A stretch of DNA of 14,377 bases, taken from NCBI GenBank assembly GCA_002385675.1, contig DGDY01000033.1, forward strand, positions 1-14,377. The letters run 5' to 3'. Of the stretch, positions 1 to 6,015 are shown in pieces (position 1 is the first letter of the stretch; each line of letters begins with the position of its first letter). Under the pieces are notes generated by a model, which was given only the letters and a program-made list of their open reading frames with translations, was not told the origin of the DNA and ran no database searches. Origin of the DNA: Anaerolineales bacterium UBA3940. Its GTDB lineage: Bacteria; Chloroflexota; Anaerolineae; Aggregatilineales; UBA3940. The position numbers were made by a program, and so were the translations under genes.

Positions 1-30
1 GGGGCGGGTGAAGATGTGTATAAGAGACAG
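1..30. other. Sequencing adapter (Tn5 mosaic end, Nextera) at the left contig end
   Basis: Positions 12-30 read AGATGTGTATAAGAGACAG, the exact 19-base Tn5 mosaic end used in Nextera libraries. It is not genomic. The 11 bases before it are a G-rich string that matches positions 30-40 at 10 of 11 places, so they may be a chimeric copy of the neighbouring sequence or low-quality G calls. Genomic sequence should be taken to begin at about 31. Confidence 0.97.
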
Positions 31-350
31 GGGCGGGCGAGAGCGGGGTGTGAAGGCAAAACCTCCTCGATCGACAGCTTGGTGAAGCGCCGGCGGCGCA
101 GCCGGTCGATGCAGTGGTTCGATGCGATGGAGAGCAGCCACGTCTTGAACGGGCGCTCCTGGTCGTAACCCCGCAGGTGACGGTAGGCCCGCAGGAACGT
201 CTCCTGCACCGCATCTTCGGCTTCGAAACGATCCCCCAGCATCCGGTAGCAGACGTTGTACACCACCCCTTGATGCCGTTCGACCAGTTCAGCGAATGCT
301 TGGTGATCGCCCTTCAACGTGCGAATAACCAGTTCCTGATCCGTCAACAT
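31..350 (-). CDS. ECF-type RNA polymerase sigma factor, C-terminus missing (contig end)
   Basis: Translation from the ATG at 350-348 gives about 106 residues beginning MLTDQELVIRTLKGD and running into the adapter. The visible part is a sigma70 region 2: an N-terminal helix with AFAELVERHQ, then the core-binding and -10-recognition block with EDAVQETFLRAY (about residues 45-56), FKTWLLSIASNHCIDRLRRRR (about 68-88). This is typical of the RpoE/SigW-like ECF group. Region 4, which reads the -35 element, would lie beyond the contig end, so the subgroup and any linked anti-sigma gene cannot be seen. A purine-rich stretch (AAGGGTGGGG) just upstream of the ATG is a reasonable ribosome-binding site. 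The gene is broken by the contig end, not by mutation. Identification as an ECF sigma factor is secure; its stimulus is unknown. Confidence 0.92.
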
Positions 351-429
351 GCTGTACCCCACCCTTCTGCGTCGCGTCGCTACCTATTGCCGCGATGTAC
401 CAGAACTCACGGATACAGCATATGAGCAA

Positions 430-462
430 ATCTCCCCAGACGCGCCCTGCATCTGGGGAGAT
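430..462 (-). terminator. Hairpin between the response regulator and the sigma-factor gene
   Basis: An 11-bp perfect stem (430-440 with 452-462) encloses an 11-nt loop, 35 bases past the response-regulator stop. On the minus strand it is followed by TTTGCTCAT, a short T stretch only. It is probably a Rho-independent terminator for the response regulator, perhaps leaky towards the sigma-factor gene. The rest of 351-496 shows nothing else I can support. Confidence 0.6.
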
Positions 463-496
463 CGCTTACTGGACGGCGGTAGGGATTGGAACCTGG

Positions 497-1138
497 TCAG
501 TCGACTAGGTTGTGCTGGAGGGCAAACGCAACCGCCTCGGTGCGGCTGTTCACCTCCAGCTTGGAGAGGATGCTGCTGACGTGGAATTTGACTGTCGAGC
601 GGCTGACGACGAGCCGGTCGGCAATCTCGGGGTTGCTCAGACCCTCAACCATGAGGGCCAGCACCTCCTGCTCGCGCGGGGTCAGGTCATACCCGACTTC
701 CGGCGCGCGCATCGTAGCGTGGATAAGCGCCTGCGCGGCTTCCGGCGCAAGGGTGGAACGGCCAAGCCGTGCGGCACGGATTGCATCCGCCAACTCGTCG
801 GCAGACACGTTCTTCAAAAGGTAGCTGATCGCGCCGGATTGAAGCGCCGTCTGCACGAGGTCTTCCTCGGGGAAGCTCGTCAGCGCCACGACCTGCACGT
901 CAGGGTACTGTTCGCGGATGAGCTTGGTCGCGGCAGCGCCGTCCATCTCCGGCATGACGAGGTCCATCAGCACCACGTCGGGCTGAAGCTCCCCCACCAT
1001 GCGCAGCGCCTCGGCCCCGCTGCCTGCCTCGCCTACCAGCTCAAGATCGTCATATGCGAGCAGGAACGCTGCCAGGCCGCTCCGCACAACTGCGTGATCG
1101 TCGACGATGAGTACCCGAATGGGATCCCCGTTACTCAT
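497..1138 (-). CDS. NarL/FixJ-family response regulator (LiaR/VraR-like), orphan
   Basis: A 213-residue two-domain DNA-binding response regulator. The receiver domain spans about residues 7-122: acidic pair D13/D14 (VLIVDDH), phospho-acceptor D59 in VVLMDLVMPEMDG, T87 and K109. The LuxR-type helix-turn-helix spans about 150-210: LTPREQEVLALMVEGLSNPEIA, then STVKFHVSSILSKL. Length is normal. The frame stays open another 34 codons upstream, but MSNGDPIRVL at 1138 is the normal family N-terminus and has GAGAGAAGG just upstream, so I place the start there. No histidine kinase is in view; upstream lies the divergent PBP. The receiver resembles LiaR/VraR, regulators of envelope stress in Firmicutes, and the PBP neighbour would suit that, but target genes are inference. 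Confidence 0.93.
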   Translation of the reverse strand: MSNGDPIRVLIVDDHAVVRSGLAAFLLAYDDLELVGEAGSGAEALRMVGELQPDVVLMDLVMPEMDGAAATKLIREQYPDVQVVALTSFPEEDLVQTALQSGAISYLLKNVSADELADAIRAARLGRSTLAPEAAQALIHATMRAPEVGYDLTPREQEVLALMVEGLSNPEIADRLVVSRSTVKFHVSSILSKLEVNSRTEAVAFALQHNLVD

Positions 1139-1177
1139 AAAGCCCTTCTCTCTCCTGGCTGCCGGTGAAGCAGTGGT

Positions 1178-1250
1178 CACCGGCTCATTCCGTTCCGTCA
1201 CGCCCCGACACCTCCGGACCAGCCTGCCCACAGGGCGCACCGCTCATTCC
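1178..1250. repeat. Direct repeat in the leader of the response-regulator gene
   Basis: CACCGGCTCATTCC (1178-1191) recurs as CACCGCTCATTCC (1238-1250), identical except for one missing G, with start points 60 bases apart. The second copy lies in a small inverted repeat (1237-1242 with 1251-1256). Both copies sit between the divergent response-regulator and PBP genes, so they may be regulator-binding sites. No known operator matches. The remaining intergenic DNA (1139-1436) otherwise holds only the promoters listed. Confidence 0.5.
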
Positions 1251-1281
1251 CGGTGCACGGGGCGTCGCTGCATCCATACTT

Positions 1282-1309
1282 ATTGTACCTACCTTCACAG
1301 AATTGGGAA
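1282..1309 (-). promoter_or_regulatory. Possible promoter for the response-regulator gene
   Basis: On the minus strand TTCCCA (1309-1304) is followed after 16 bases by TACAAT (1287-1282). The -10 is good and the -35 is weak. It would give a leader of about 135 nt carrying both copies of the direct repeat. Tentative. Confidence 0.3.
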
Positions 1310-1329
1310 GGGTGCGCAGCCGCATCAAA

Positions 1330-1358
1330 TTGCTGTGCACCATGGCGCGGGCTATAAT
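1330..1358 (+). promoter_or_regulatory. Sigma70-type promoter for the PBP gene
   Basis: TTGCTG (1330-1335), a 17-base spacer, then a perfect TATAAT (1353-1358). Transcription would begin near 1365, about 70 nt before the PBP start codon. A second -10-like TATACT at 1410-1415 has no matching -35. Confidence 0.7.
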
Positions 1359-1436
1359 CTCCCCGCGTTGTAAACGCTGGGCCAGCCGGAGCCATGTTGC
1401 CCGGCCTTTTATACTTGCCACTGTGAGCAATCGCTT

Positions 1437-3701
1437 ATGAAACGACCACTCGTCGTCCTGATTATCACCACCGCTGCCGCGATCCTGATGCTGACCGCCT
1501 GCGACTTCATTACCAACCCGCCGGAGATTGGCTCGCCTCGCCCGGCAGAGCAGAGTGGCGAACCGACCCCCGATGTCGGCCAGCCGGACGGCGTTGCACA
1601 GTCCTTCCTCGACGCGTGGGAGCAGGGCAACTACGAGGCGATGTACAGCTTCCTCTCGCCGAACAGCCAGGCTGAGTACCGGCTGGAGGAATTTACCGAG
1701 ACGTATACGCGCACGGCAAACACCATCGTCCAGGTCGGCCTTGAGACTAGCCTGCTCTCCGTGCTCAAAGCGCCAACCGGCAACACCGCACAGGCGGCCT
1801 TCCGGGTAACATACGAGTCCAGCATCCTGGGGCCCATCGAAGAAGAGCTGAACATGCAGCTCGTCAACACCGGCGACCGCTGGGGCATTGTCTGGACGCC
1901 CGCGCTGATCTTCCCTGAGCTGGCTGGTGGCAACACGCTCCAGCTTTCGGTTGAGCGGCCCGCCCGCGCCAACATCTACGACCGCAACGGGCTGTGGCTT
2001 GTCTCCTCCGGTGCGACCACCTACACGCTGACCATCGTCCCCGGCGAGATTGGCGAGGGCTATGAGGAGGACATGCTGAACCTGCTCAGCCAGATCCTCC
2101 GCATGACGCCCGAGCAGATCCGCCAGCAGTACGCCGGTGCACCCCCGGACTGGAGGGTCGCGCTCGGTGATGTGGACGCCGAGATCCTGATGGAGTACGC
2201 CAAGCAGCTTGAGAGCTACCCGCCGATTGGCTGGATGGAGAAGAGCGGGCGGCGCTACTTCAACGTGCTCGCCCCGCACGTCCTCGGCTACACCGGGCAG
2301 ATCCAGACCGAGCAGCTTGAAGAGTACCTTGCCAAGGGCTACGCGCGGGATGACATCATCGGGCAGAGCGGGCTTGAGCTCTGGGGTGAGGAATATCTCG
2401 CCGGCAAGCCCGGCGGCGTACTGACCGCCTGGACGCCCGACGGCCAGTACTACGCCGAGGTCGCCCGCCGCGCCCCGGAGCCATCCCAGAGCATCTACAC
2501 CACTATCGACCGCAACCTGCAGATGATCGTGCAGGATGCCGTTGAGGAAGCCTACCGTGTCAGCGGCGAAACCTGGGCGCCGACAGCGGGCGGAGCAGCC
2601 GTCGTCGTGCTGGACGTTAACTCGGGCGACGTGCTTGCCATGTACAGCTACCCGACCTTCGACCCGAACGCGCTCAACCCGAACAACAACCACCCGCTCG
2701 TCACCTTCGGGGACAACTACCTGAACTACGTGTTCTCCAGCCCGCTCAAGCCGCTGCTGAACCGCGCGACGCAGGGCGAGTACGCGCCCGGGTCGATCTT
2801 CAAGATCGTCTCGATCATCACCGCGCTGGAGAGTGGCACCTTCGAGCCGGATTCCACCCTCACCTGCACCGGCACGTGGAACGGGCTGGGGAACTTCGTC
2901 CGGCGCGACTGGAAGGAGGACGGGCACGGCGAGCTAACGCTGATGCAGGGCCTTACCGCCTCGTGCAACCCCTGGTTCTACGAGATCGGCATGCGGACGG
3001 GGCAAAAGGACTTTAACCTGCTGGCAACCTACGCCCGCGAGCTTGGCCTCGGCAGGCGGCTGGGCATCCAGATCCCCGAGTCGCCGGGCGTCATCCCGGA
3101 TGCCGACTGGCTGTGGCAGACACAGGGCCTGGAGTGGACGCTCGATGACAGCATAAACATGGCTATCGGGCAGGGCAGCGTGCAGGTCACGCCGCTGCAG
3201 GTCGCCACGATGGTCGCGGCGGTTGCCAACGGCGGCACGGTGTACCAGCCACAACTCATCGACCGCATCGGTTTGCTGGGCGAAGAACCAACGGTTGTGA
3301 CCGAGCCGGTCGTCCTGCACGAAGCAAACATCTCCGACGAGACGCTGCAGCTCGTGCGTGAGGCCATGCACGAGGTCGCCACGAACATGGAGATCGGCAC
3401 GGCGGAGTACCGGCTGGGCAGCATGCAGATCGGCGTTGCTGGCAAGACGGGTACCGCCGAGGTCTGCGCGAACTGCCCCCGCCCGCCGCACGCGTGGTTT
3501 GCCGGGTTTGCGCCCTATGAGAACCCTGAGATCGCCATCGCCGTTCTGGTTGAGAACGGCGGGCAGGGTTCAAGCGTCGCCTCGCCGATCTTCCGCCGCA
3601 TCGTCGAGCGGTACTACGGCCTGCCCGTGCTCGACTACCCGCCCGACTGGGGCAACCCCGAGGACTTCGACTTCGTCACTGGCGATGAGCCGGCGGAATA
3701 G
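1437..3701 (+). CDS. Class B penicillin-binding lipoprotein with MecA-type N-terminal domain (transpeptidase)
   Basis: A 754-residue peptidoglycan DD-transpeptidase that cross-links stem peptides outside the membrane. A hydrophobic leader ends in the lipobox L-T-A-C22, so it should be a lipid-anchored protein. Residues about 50-160 match the NTF2-like MecA N-terminal domain (SFLDAWEQGNYEAMYSFLS). Then comes the PBP dimerisation region, from RANIYDRNG (about 178) to about 345. The transpeptidase domain (about 350-730) carries all three catalytic motifs: S453-I-F-K456 within APGSIFK, S509-C-N511, and K670-T-G672. Architecture and length match PBP2a/PBP3-like enzymes. It has its own promoter and diverges from a LiaR-like response regulator. 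MecA-like architecture does not by itself imply beta-lactam resistance; this fold is widespread. The start is fixed by the lipoprotein signal. Confidence 0.95.
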   Translation: MKRPLVVLIITTAAAILMLTACDFITNPPEIGSPRPAEQSGEPTPDVGQPDGVAQSFLDAWEQGNYEAMYSFLSPNSQAEYRLEEFTETYTRTANTIVQVGLETSLLSVLKAPTGNTAQAAFRVTYESSILGPIEEELNMQLVNTGDRWGIVWTPALIFPELAGGNTLQLSVERPARANIYDRNGLWLVSSGATTYTLTIVPGEIGEGYEEDMLNLLSQILRMTPEQIRQQYAGAPPDWRVALGDVDAEILMEYAKQLESYPPIGWMEKSGRRYFNVLAPHVLGYTGQIQTEQLEEYLAKGYARDDIIGQSGLELWGEEYLAGKPGGVLTAWTPDGQYYAEVARRAPEPSQSIYTTIDRNLQMIVQDAVEEAYRVSGETWAPTAGGAAVVVLDVNSGDVLAMYSYPTFDPNALNPNNNHPLVTFGDNYLNYVFSSPLKPLLNRATQGEYAPGSIFKIVSIITALESGTFEPDSTLTCTGTWNGLGNFVRRDWKEDGHGELTLMQGLTASCNPWFYEIGMRTGQKDFNLLATYARELGLGRRLGIQIPESPGVIPDADWLWQTQGLEWTLDDSINMAIGQGSVQVTPLQVATMVAAVANGGTVYQPQLIDRIGLLGEEPTVVTEPVVLHEANISDETLQLVREAMHEVATNMEIGTAEYRLGSMQIGVAGKTGTAEVCANCPRPPHAWFAGFAPYENPEIAIAVLVENGGQGSSVASPIFRRIVERYYGLPVLDYPPDWGNPEDFDFVTGDEPAE

Positions 3702-3734
3702 CCGCACCGGCGGCCTCAAAGCATAGACAGCAAA

Positions 3735-3759
3735 AGCCCCCGGTCAAAAACCGGGGGCT
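3735..3759. terminator. Symmetric terminator hairpin between convergent genes
   Basis: A 10-bp perfect GC-rich stem (3735-3744 with 3750-3759) has a CAAAA loop, midway between the PBP stop and the chelatase stop. On the minus strand it is followed by TTTTGCTG, on the plus strand by CTCCATT. It should serve the chelatase gene well and may also stop PBP transcripts. Confidence 0.8.
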
Positions 3760-3796
3760 CTCCATTGGCATCCTCGTCGATGGAGCCTCTGGCCCC

Positions 3797-4758
3797 CTAC
3801 CCCGCCATCTCCGAGCGGACCGTCTGGTACAGCAGGTCGGCGCGCAGCTCGGCGAGCGTGTAGCACGGCCCGCCCAGGTGATCGGCCAGCTTCTGCGCCA
3901 GCCCCTGGTCGAAGCTCACATGCTCCATGTTGATGACCACCGACTTCACGTTGTCGTGCTGAATCTGCTCCGCGATAAAGTGCGCTTCCTCCTGCGGAGG
4001 CATGTTGGTCATCGAGACGTTGCCCGCGCCGTCGGTCAGAATGATCAGCATGGGCATCACGTCCGGGTTGGACAGGCGCTCGCGCTCGATGATCTGGTGC
4101 GCCAGCGTCAGCCCTGCCGAGAGCGGCGTCTTACCTCCGACCGGGATGTCCGCCAGCGCCTTCTGCGCAAGCTCGACGGAGTTCGTCGGCGGCAGGATCT
4201 CGATGGCGCGGTTCTTCTGGAACACGACCAGCCCGACCCGGTCACGCTGCTGGTAGGCATCCGTCAGCAGCGACATGATAGCGCCCTTCGTCGCCTGCAT
4301 ACGCTCGGCGACCGCCATGCTCCACGAGGCATCGACGACGAACAGGATCAGGTTCGACTGCTTGGTGACGCGCACTTTGCGCTGGAGGTCCTGGCGGCGC
4401 AGCGCAAAGGCCAGCCCGCCGCGATCGCGCTCAAGCTGGTATGGCGCGGCAGCGCGGATCGTCGCGTCAAAGGCGATGTCCGTTACTTTGCCGTTGGCTG
4501 GCCGTGCCTGGATGTAGCGCCCTCGCTTGCGGTCGGTGCGTGTCTGCGTGCGGCGACCGCTCTGGCGGCGGGTCAGCCGGTCCAGCGAGGTTTCCTTACG
4601 CCGGGCGACCTGGAACTGGCTGCCAACCTCGACCTGCTTGCCCCCCTCCCACCAGCGCTCGTCCTGGTGGCTAAAGACGTTCTGGCGGGCAGGCTCGGTC
4701 GGCTCGACGTCGGGCAGTTCCTCGGCCTCAGAGTCCTCTTCTACCCTCTGCTGAGGTT
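3797..4758 (-). CDS. chlD: ChlD-type chelatase, linker and VWA half, read in the -1 frame after the A9 slip site
   Basis: This frame has no upstream start of its own kind but is open without interruption from the A9 run to the stop at 3799-3797. It begins with an acidic, proline-containing linker (PQQRVEEDSEAEELPDVEP), continues through a basic stretch (about 4500-4610), and ends in a von Willebrand A domain. The metal-binding MIDAS motif is complete: D-A-S-W-S (4333-4319), T in GKTPLSAG, D in ILTDGAGN. This is the architecture of ChlD/BchD, the medium subunit of Mg- or Co-chelatase, whose VWA domain bridges the AAA+ ring and the large subunit. A -1 shift at 4757-4765 fuses it to the upstream ORF as a protein of 683 residues, a normal ChlD length. 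An internal ATG at 4375 would give only a 192-residue VWA fragment lacking the conserved linker, so I think separate translation unlikely. The alternative is a base-calling indel. Confidence 0.85.
4726..4756 (-). promoter_or_regulatory. Possible frameshift-stimulating stem-loop
   Basis: Directly after the A run on the minus strand, CCTCAG (4756-4751) can pair with CTGAGG (4731-4726), a 6-bp stem with a 19-nt loop. The loop holds the zero-frame stop codon. A smaller CCTC/GAGG hairpin (4756-4745) is an alternative. The spacing to the slip site is almost nil, shorter than usual for -1 stimulators, so its role is uncertain. Confidence 0.4.
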
Positions 4759-5847
4759 TTTTTTTACGTTTGGCGTGGGTTCGCTCATCGGATCGGACAT
4801 CTCTGCCGCGTCCGCCTCGGCGCGCGCCTGCTCGACCCGCTGCTCAAGCTCCTGCATGCTGACATGCGTCTCCTGGAACGGGGTGCGCTTCAAGCGGTGC
4901 GGCAGCGCAAGCTCCGCCGCCAGCAGGATGTCCATCTCGGTTACAGCGCCACGCCCCTGGAAGGCCGCATGCGCGCGCGCCGCCTTCAGGATAACGAGGT
5001 CGGCCCGGTGGCCGTCCACGCTCAGGCCCGCCGTCAGGTTGGCGATAGTGGCAAGGTCCGCGCGGGTATACTCAACCTGCTCAACGAGTTCCCTCGCCCG
5101 CGAGATCTCGTCCGATAGCTGCTGCTCGCGCGGCATCCACTTCTCGCGGAACCCGGCAGGGTCCTGCTCGAACTGGATATGCCGTTCGAGGATGGCCATG
5201 CGAGCTTCCGGGTCTTTTATCCCTTCGACGGTCACCGACAGCGCGAAGCGGTCCAGAAGCTGCGGGCGGAGTTCGCCCTCCTCCGGATTCATCGTGCCGA
5301 TCAGGATGAACCGCGCGGGGTGGGTAAAGCTGATACCCTCCCGTTCGACAACATTCACGCCCATTGCCGCCGAGTCAAGCAGCAGGTCGACGACGTGGTC
5401 GTCCAGCAGGTTGACCTCATCCACGTACAGGATGCCGCGATTGGCCGCCGCTAGCACACCCGGCTCGAAGTGGCGCTCGCCGCGCTGGATGGCCTTCTCG
5501 ATGTCCAGCGTGCCGACAACGCGATCCTCGGTGGCACTCACGGGCAGGTCGACAAGGCGAATGCGCCGCCGTGTGATCGGTATCTCCGCGCCGTCCTTGA
5601 AAAGCTCGCAGCACTCATCGCACCAGGACTCGGGGCGATGGGGGTTGCAGCCGAAGCGGCAAACCGCGATAACCTCGATCTCCGGCAGCAGGGCCGCCAG
5701 ACCGCGAGCCGCGGTGCTTTTCGCCGTGCCCCGCTCACCCCGGATCAGCACGCCGCCGATTTGAGGATAGATGGCATTCAGAATCAGAGCGCGTTTCATG
5801 CGCTCCTGTCCGACAATGGCCGTGAAGGGATAAATCACTGATGACAT
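4741..5847 (-). CDS. chlD: ChlI-like AAA+ chelatase subunit (zero-frame product of the chlD gene)
   Basis: A 368-residue AAA+ ATPase that would form the motor ring driving metal insertion into a tetrapyrrole. Walker A is G37ERGTAKST45, Walker B is ILYVD143E144, and sensor 1 lies in GTMN187PEEGELRPQLLDR200F. The C-terminal lid carries sensor 2 in DGHR281AD. Length equals a stand-alone ChlI. Unlike photosynthetic BchI, it has a Cys-rich insert, C63-x3-C67-x8-C76-x2-C79-C80, a pattern I associate with ChlI/ChlD proteins of non-phototrophic cobalamin producers. The ORF stops just after an A9 run; a -1 slip extends it into the VWA half. No chlH, bchH or cobN is in view, so whether the metal is Co or Mg is open; the Cys insert and absence of bch genes favour Co. 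The Shine-Dalgarno is weak (GGTAG), but the start MSSVIYPFTAIVGQ is normal for the family. Confidence 0.93.
   Translation of the reverse strand: MSSVIYPFTAIVGQERMKRALILNAIYPQIGGVLIRGERGTAKSTAARGLAALLPEIEVIAVCRFGCNPHRPESWCDECCELFKDGAEIPITRRRIRLVDLPVSATEDRVVGTLDIEKAIQRGERHFEPGVLAAANRGILYVDEVNLLDDHVVDLLLDSAAMGVNVVEREGISFTHPARFILIGTMNPEEGELRPQLLDRFALSVTVEGIKDPEARMAILERHIQFEQDPAGFREKWMPREQQLSDEISRARELVEQVEYTRADLATIANLTAGLSVDGHRADLVILKAARAHAAFQGRGAVTEMDILLAAELALPHRLKRTPFQETHVSMQELEQRVEQARAEADAAEMSDPMSEPTPNVKKNLSRG
4756..4767 (-). other. A9 slippery sequence in chlD (candidate programmed -1 frameshift or transcriptional slippage site)
   Basis: The minus strand reads GTA AAA AAA AAC in the frame of the upstream ORF, with the stop TAG five codons later. 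Tandem AAA codons allow both tRNAs to re-pair after a one-base backward slip, as at the A-AAA-AAx sites known from dnaX. Re-reading one A joins the open AAA+ frame exactly to the open VWA frame. A polymerase adding a tenth A would have the same effect. No Shine-Dalgarno-like stimulator is visible upstream. Confidence 0.75.
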
Positions 5848-5867
5848 TAAGCTGCTACCCGGACTAC

Positions 5868-5909
5868 AAAATTCCCAGAATTTTTCAGAGCGTAATCAGA
5901 GATTTACGC
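5868..5909 (-). promoter_or_regulatory. Two adjacent inverted repeats in the chlD leader
   Basis: GCGTAA pairs with TTACGC (5890-5895 with 5904-5909; 8-nt loop), and AAAATTC pairs with GAATTTT (5868-5874 with 5878-5884; 3-nt loop). Both lie between the predicted transcription start and the chlD start codon, in an AT-rich patch of otherwise GC-rich DNA. They could be leader hairpins or an operator. No B12-box or other riboswitch signature is seen. Confidence 0.45.
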
Positions 5910-5915
5910 GAACCG

Positions 5916-5945
5916 ATTATACCTTACCCCTTGGAATCAGAACAA
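5916..5945 (-). promoter_or_regulatory. Sigma70-type promoter for chlD
   Basis: On the minus strand TTGTTC (5945-5940), an 18-base spacer, then a perfect TATAAT (5921-5916). The start site would be near 5909, giving a leader of about 60 nt. It shows that chlD is transcribed separately from the aminotransferase gene behind it. Confidence 0.7.
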
Positions 5946-5961
5946 CCGTATTACAAACGCA

Positions 5962-5991
5962 ACAGCCCCACCGGGGGGATGGCGGGGCTGT
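5962..5991 (-). terminator. Probable terminator of the aminotransferase gene
   Basis: An 8-bp stem, ACAGCCCC (5962-5969) with GGGGCTGT (5984-5991), can extend by two pairs after one mismatch. It lies 25 bases past the aminotransferase stop. On the minus strand it is followed by TGCGTTTGTAAT, so the U-tract is imperfect. Confidence 0.55.
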
Positions 5992-6015
5992 GCGGGAGAC
6001 AGATGGCCTTAGTAG

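Noticed and set aside
420..431. 12-base match ATATGAGCAAAT repeated at 13021-13032
   Set aside because: A single 12-base match in 14 kb is expected by chance, and the contexts are unrelated.
1139..1240. Longer form of the response regulator with 34 extra N-terminal residues
   Set aside because: The receiver domain begins normally at the inner ATG, which has a good ribosome-binding site; the extension is Arg-rich and unlike the family.
1437..3701. PBP as a methicillin-type resistance determinant
   Set aside because: The MecA-like domain layout is common in ordinary class B PBPs; no mecR/mecI/bla-type regulator or mobile element is present.
3797..4375. A separate 192-residue VWA gene starting at the ATG at 4375
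   Set aside because: The same frame carries conserved ChlD linker sequence all the way up to the A9 run, so this is an internal methionine of a longer protein.
5848..5960. A cobalamin riboswitch upstream of chlD
   Set aside because: The region is too short and no B12-box-like sequence is present; only two simple inverted repeats are seen.
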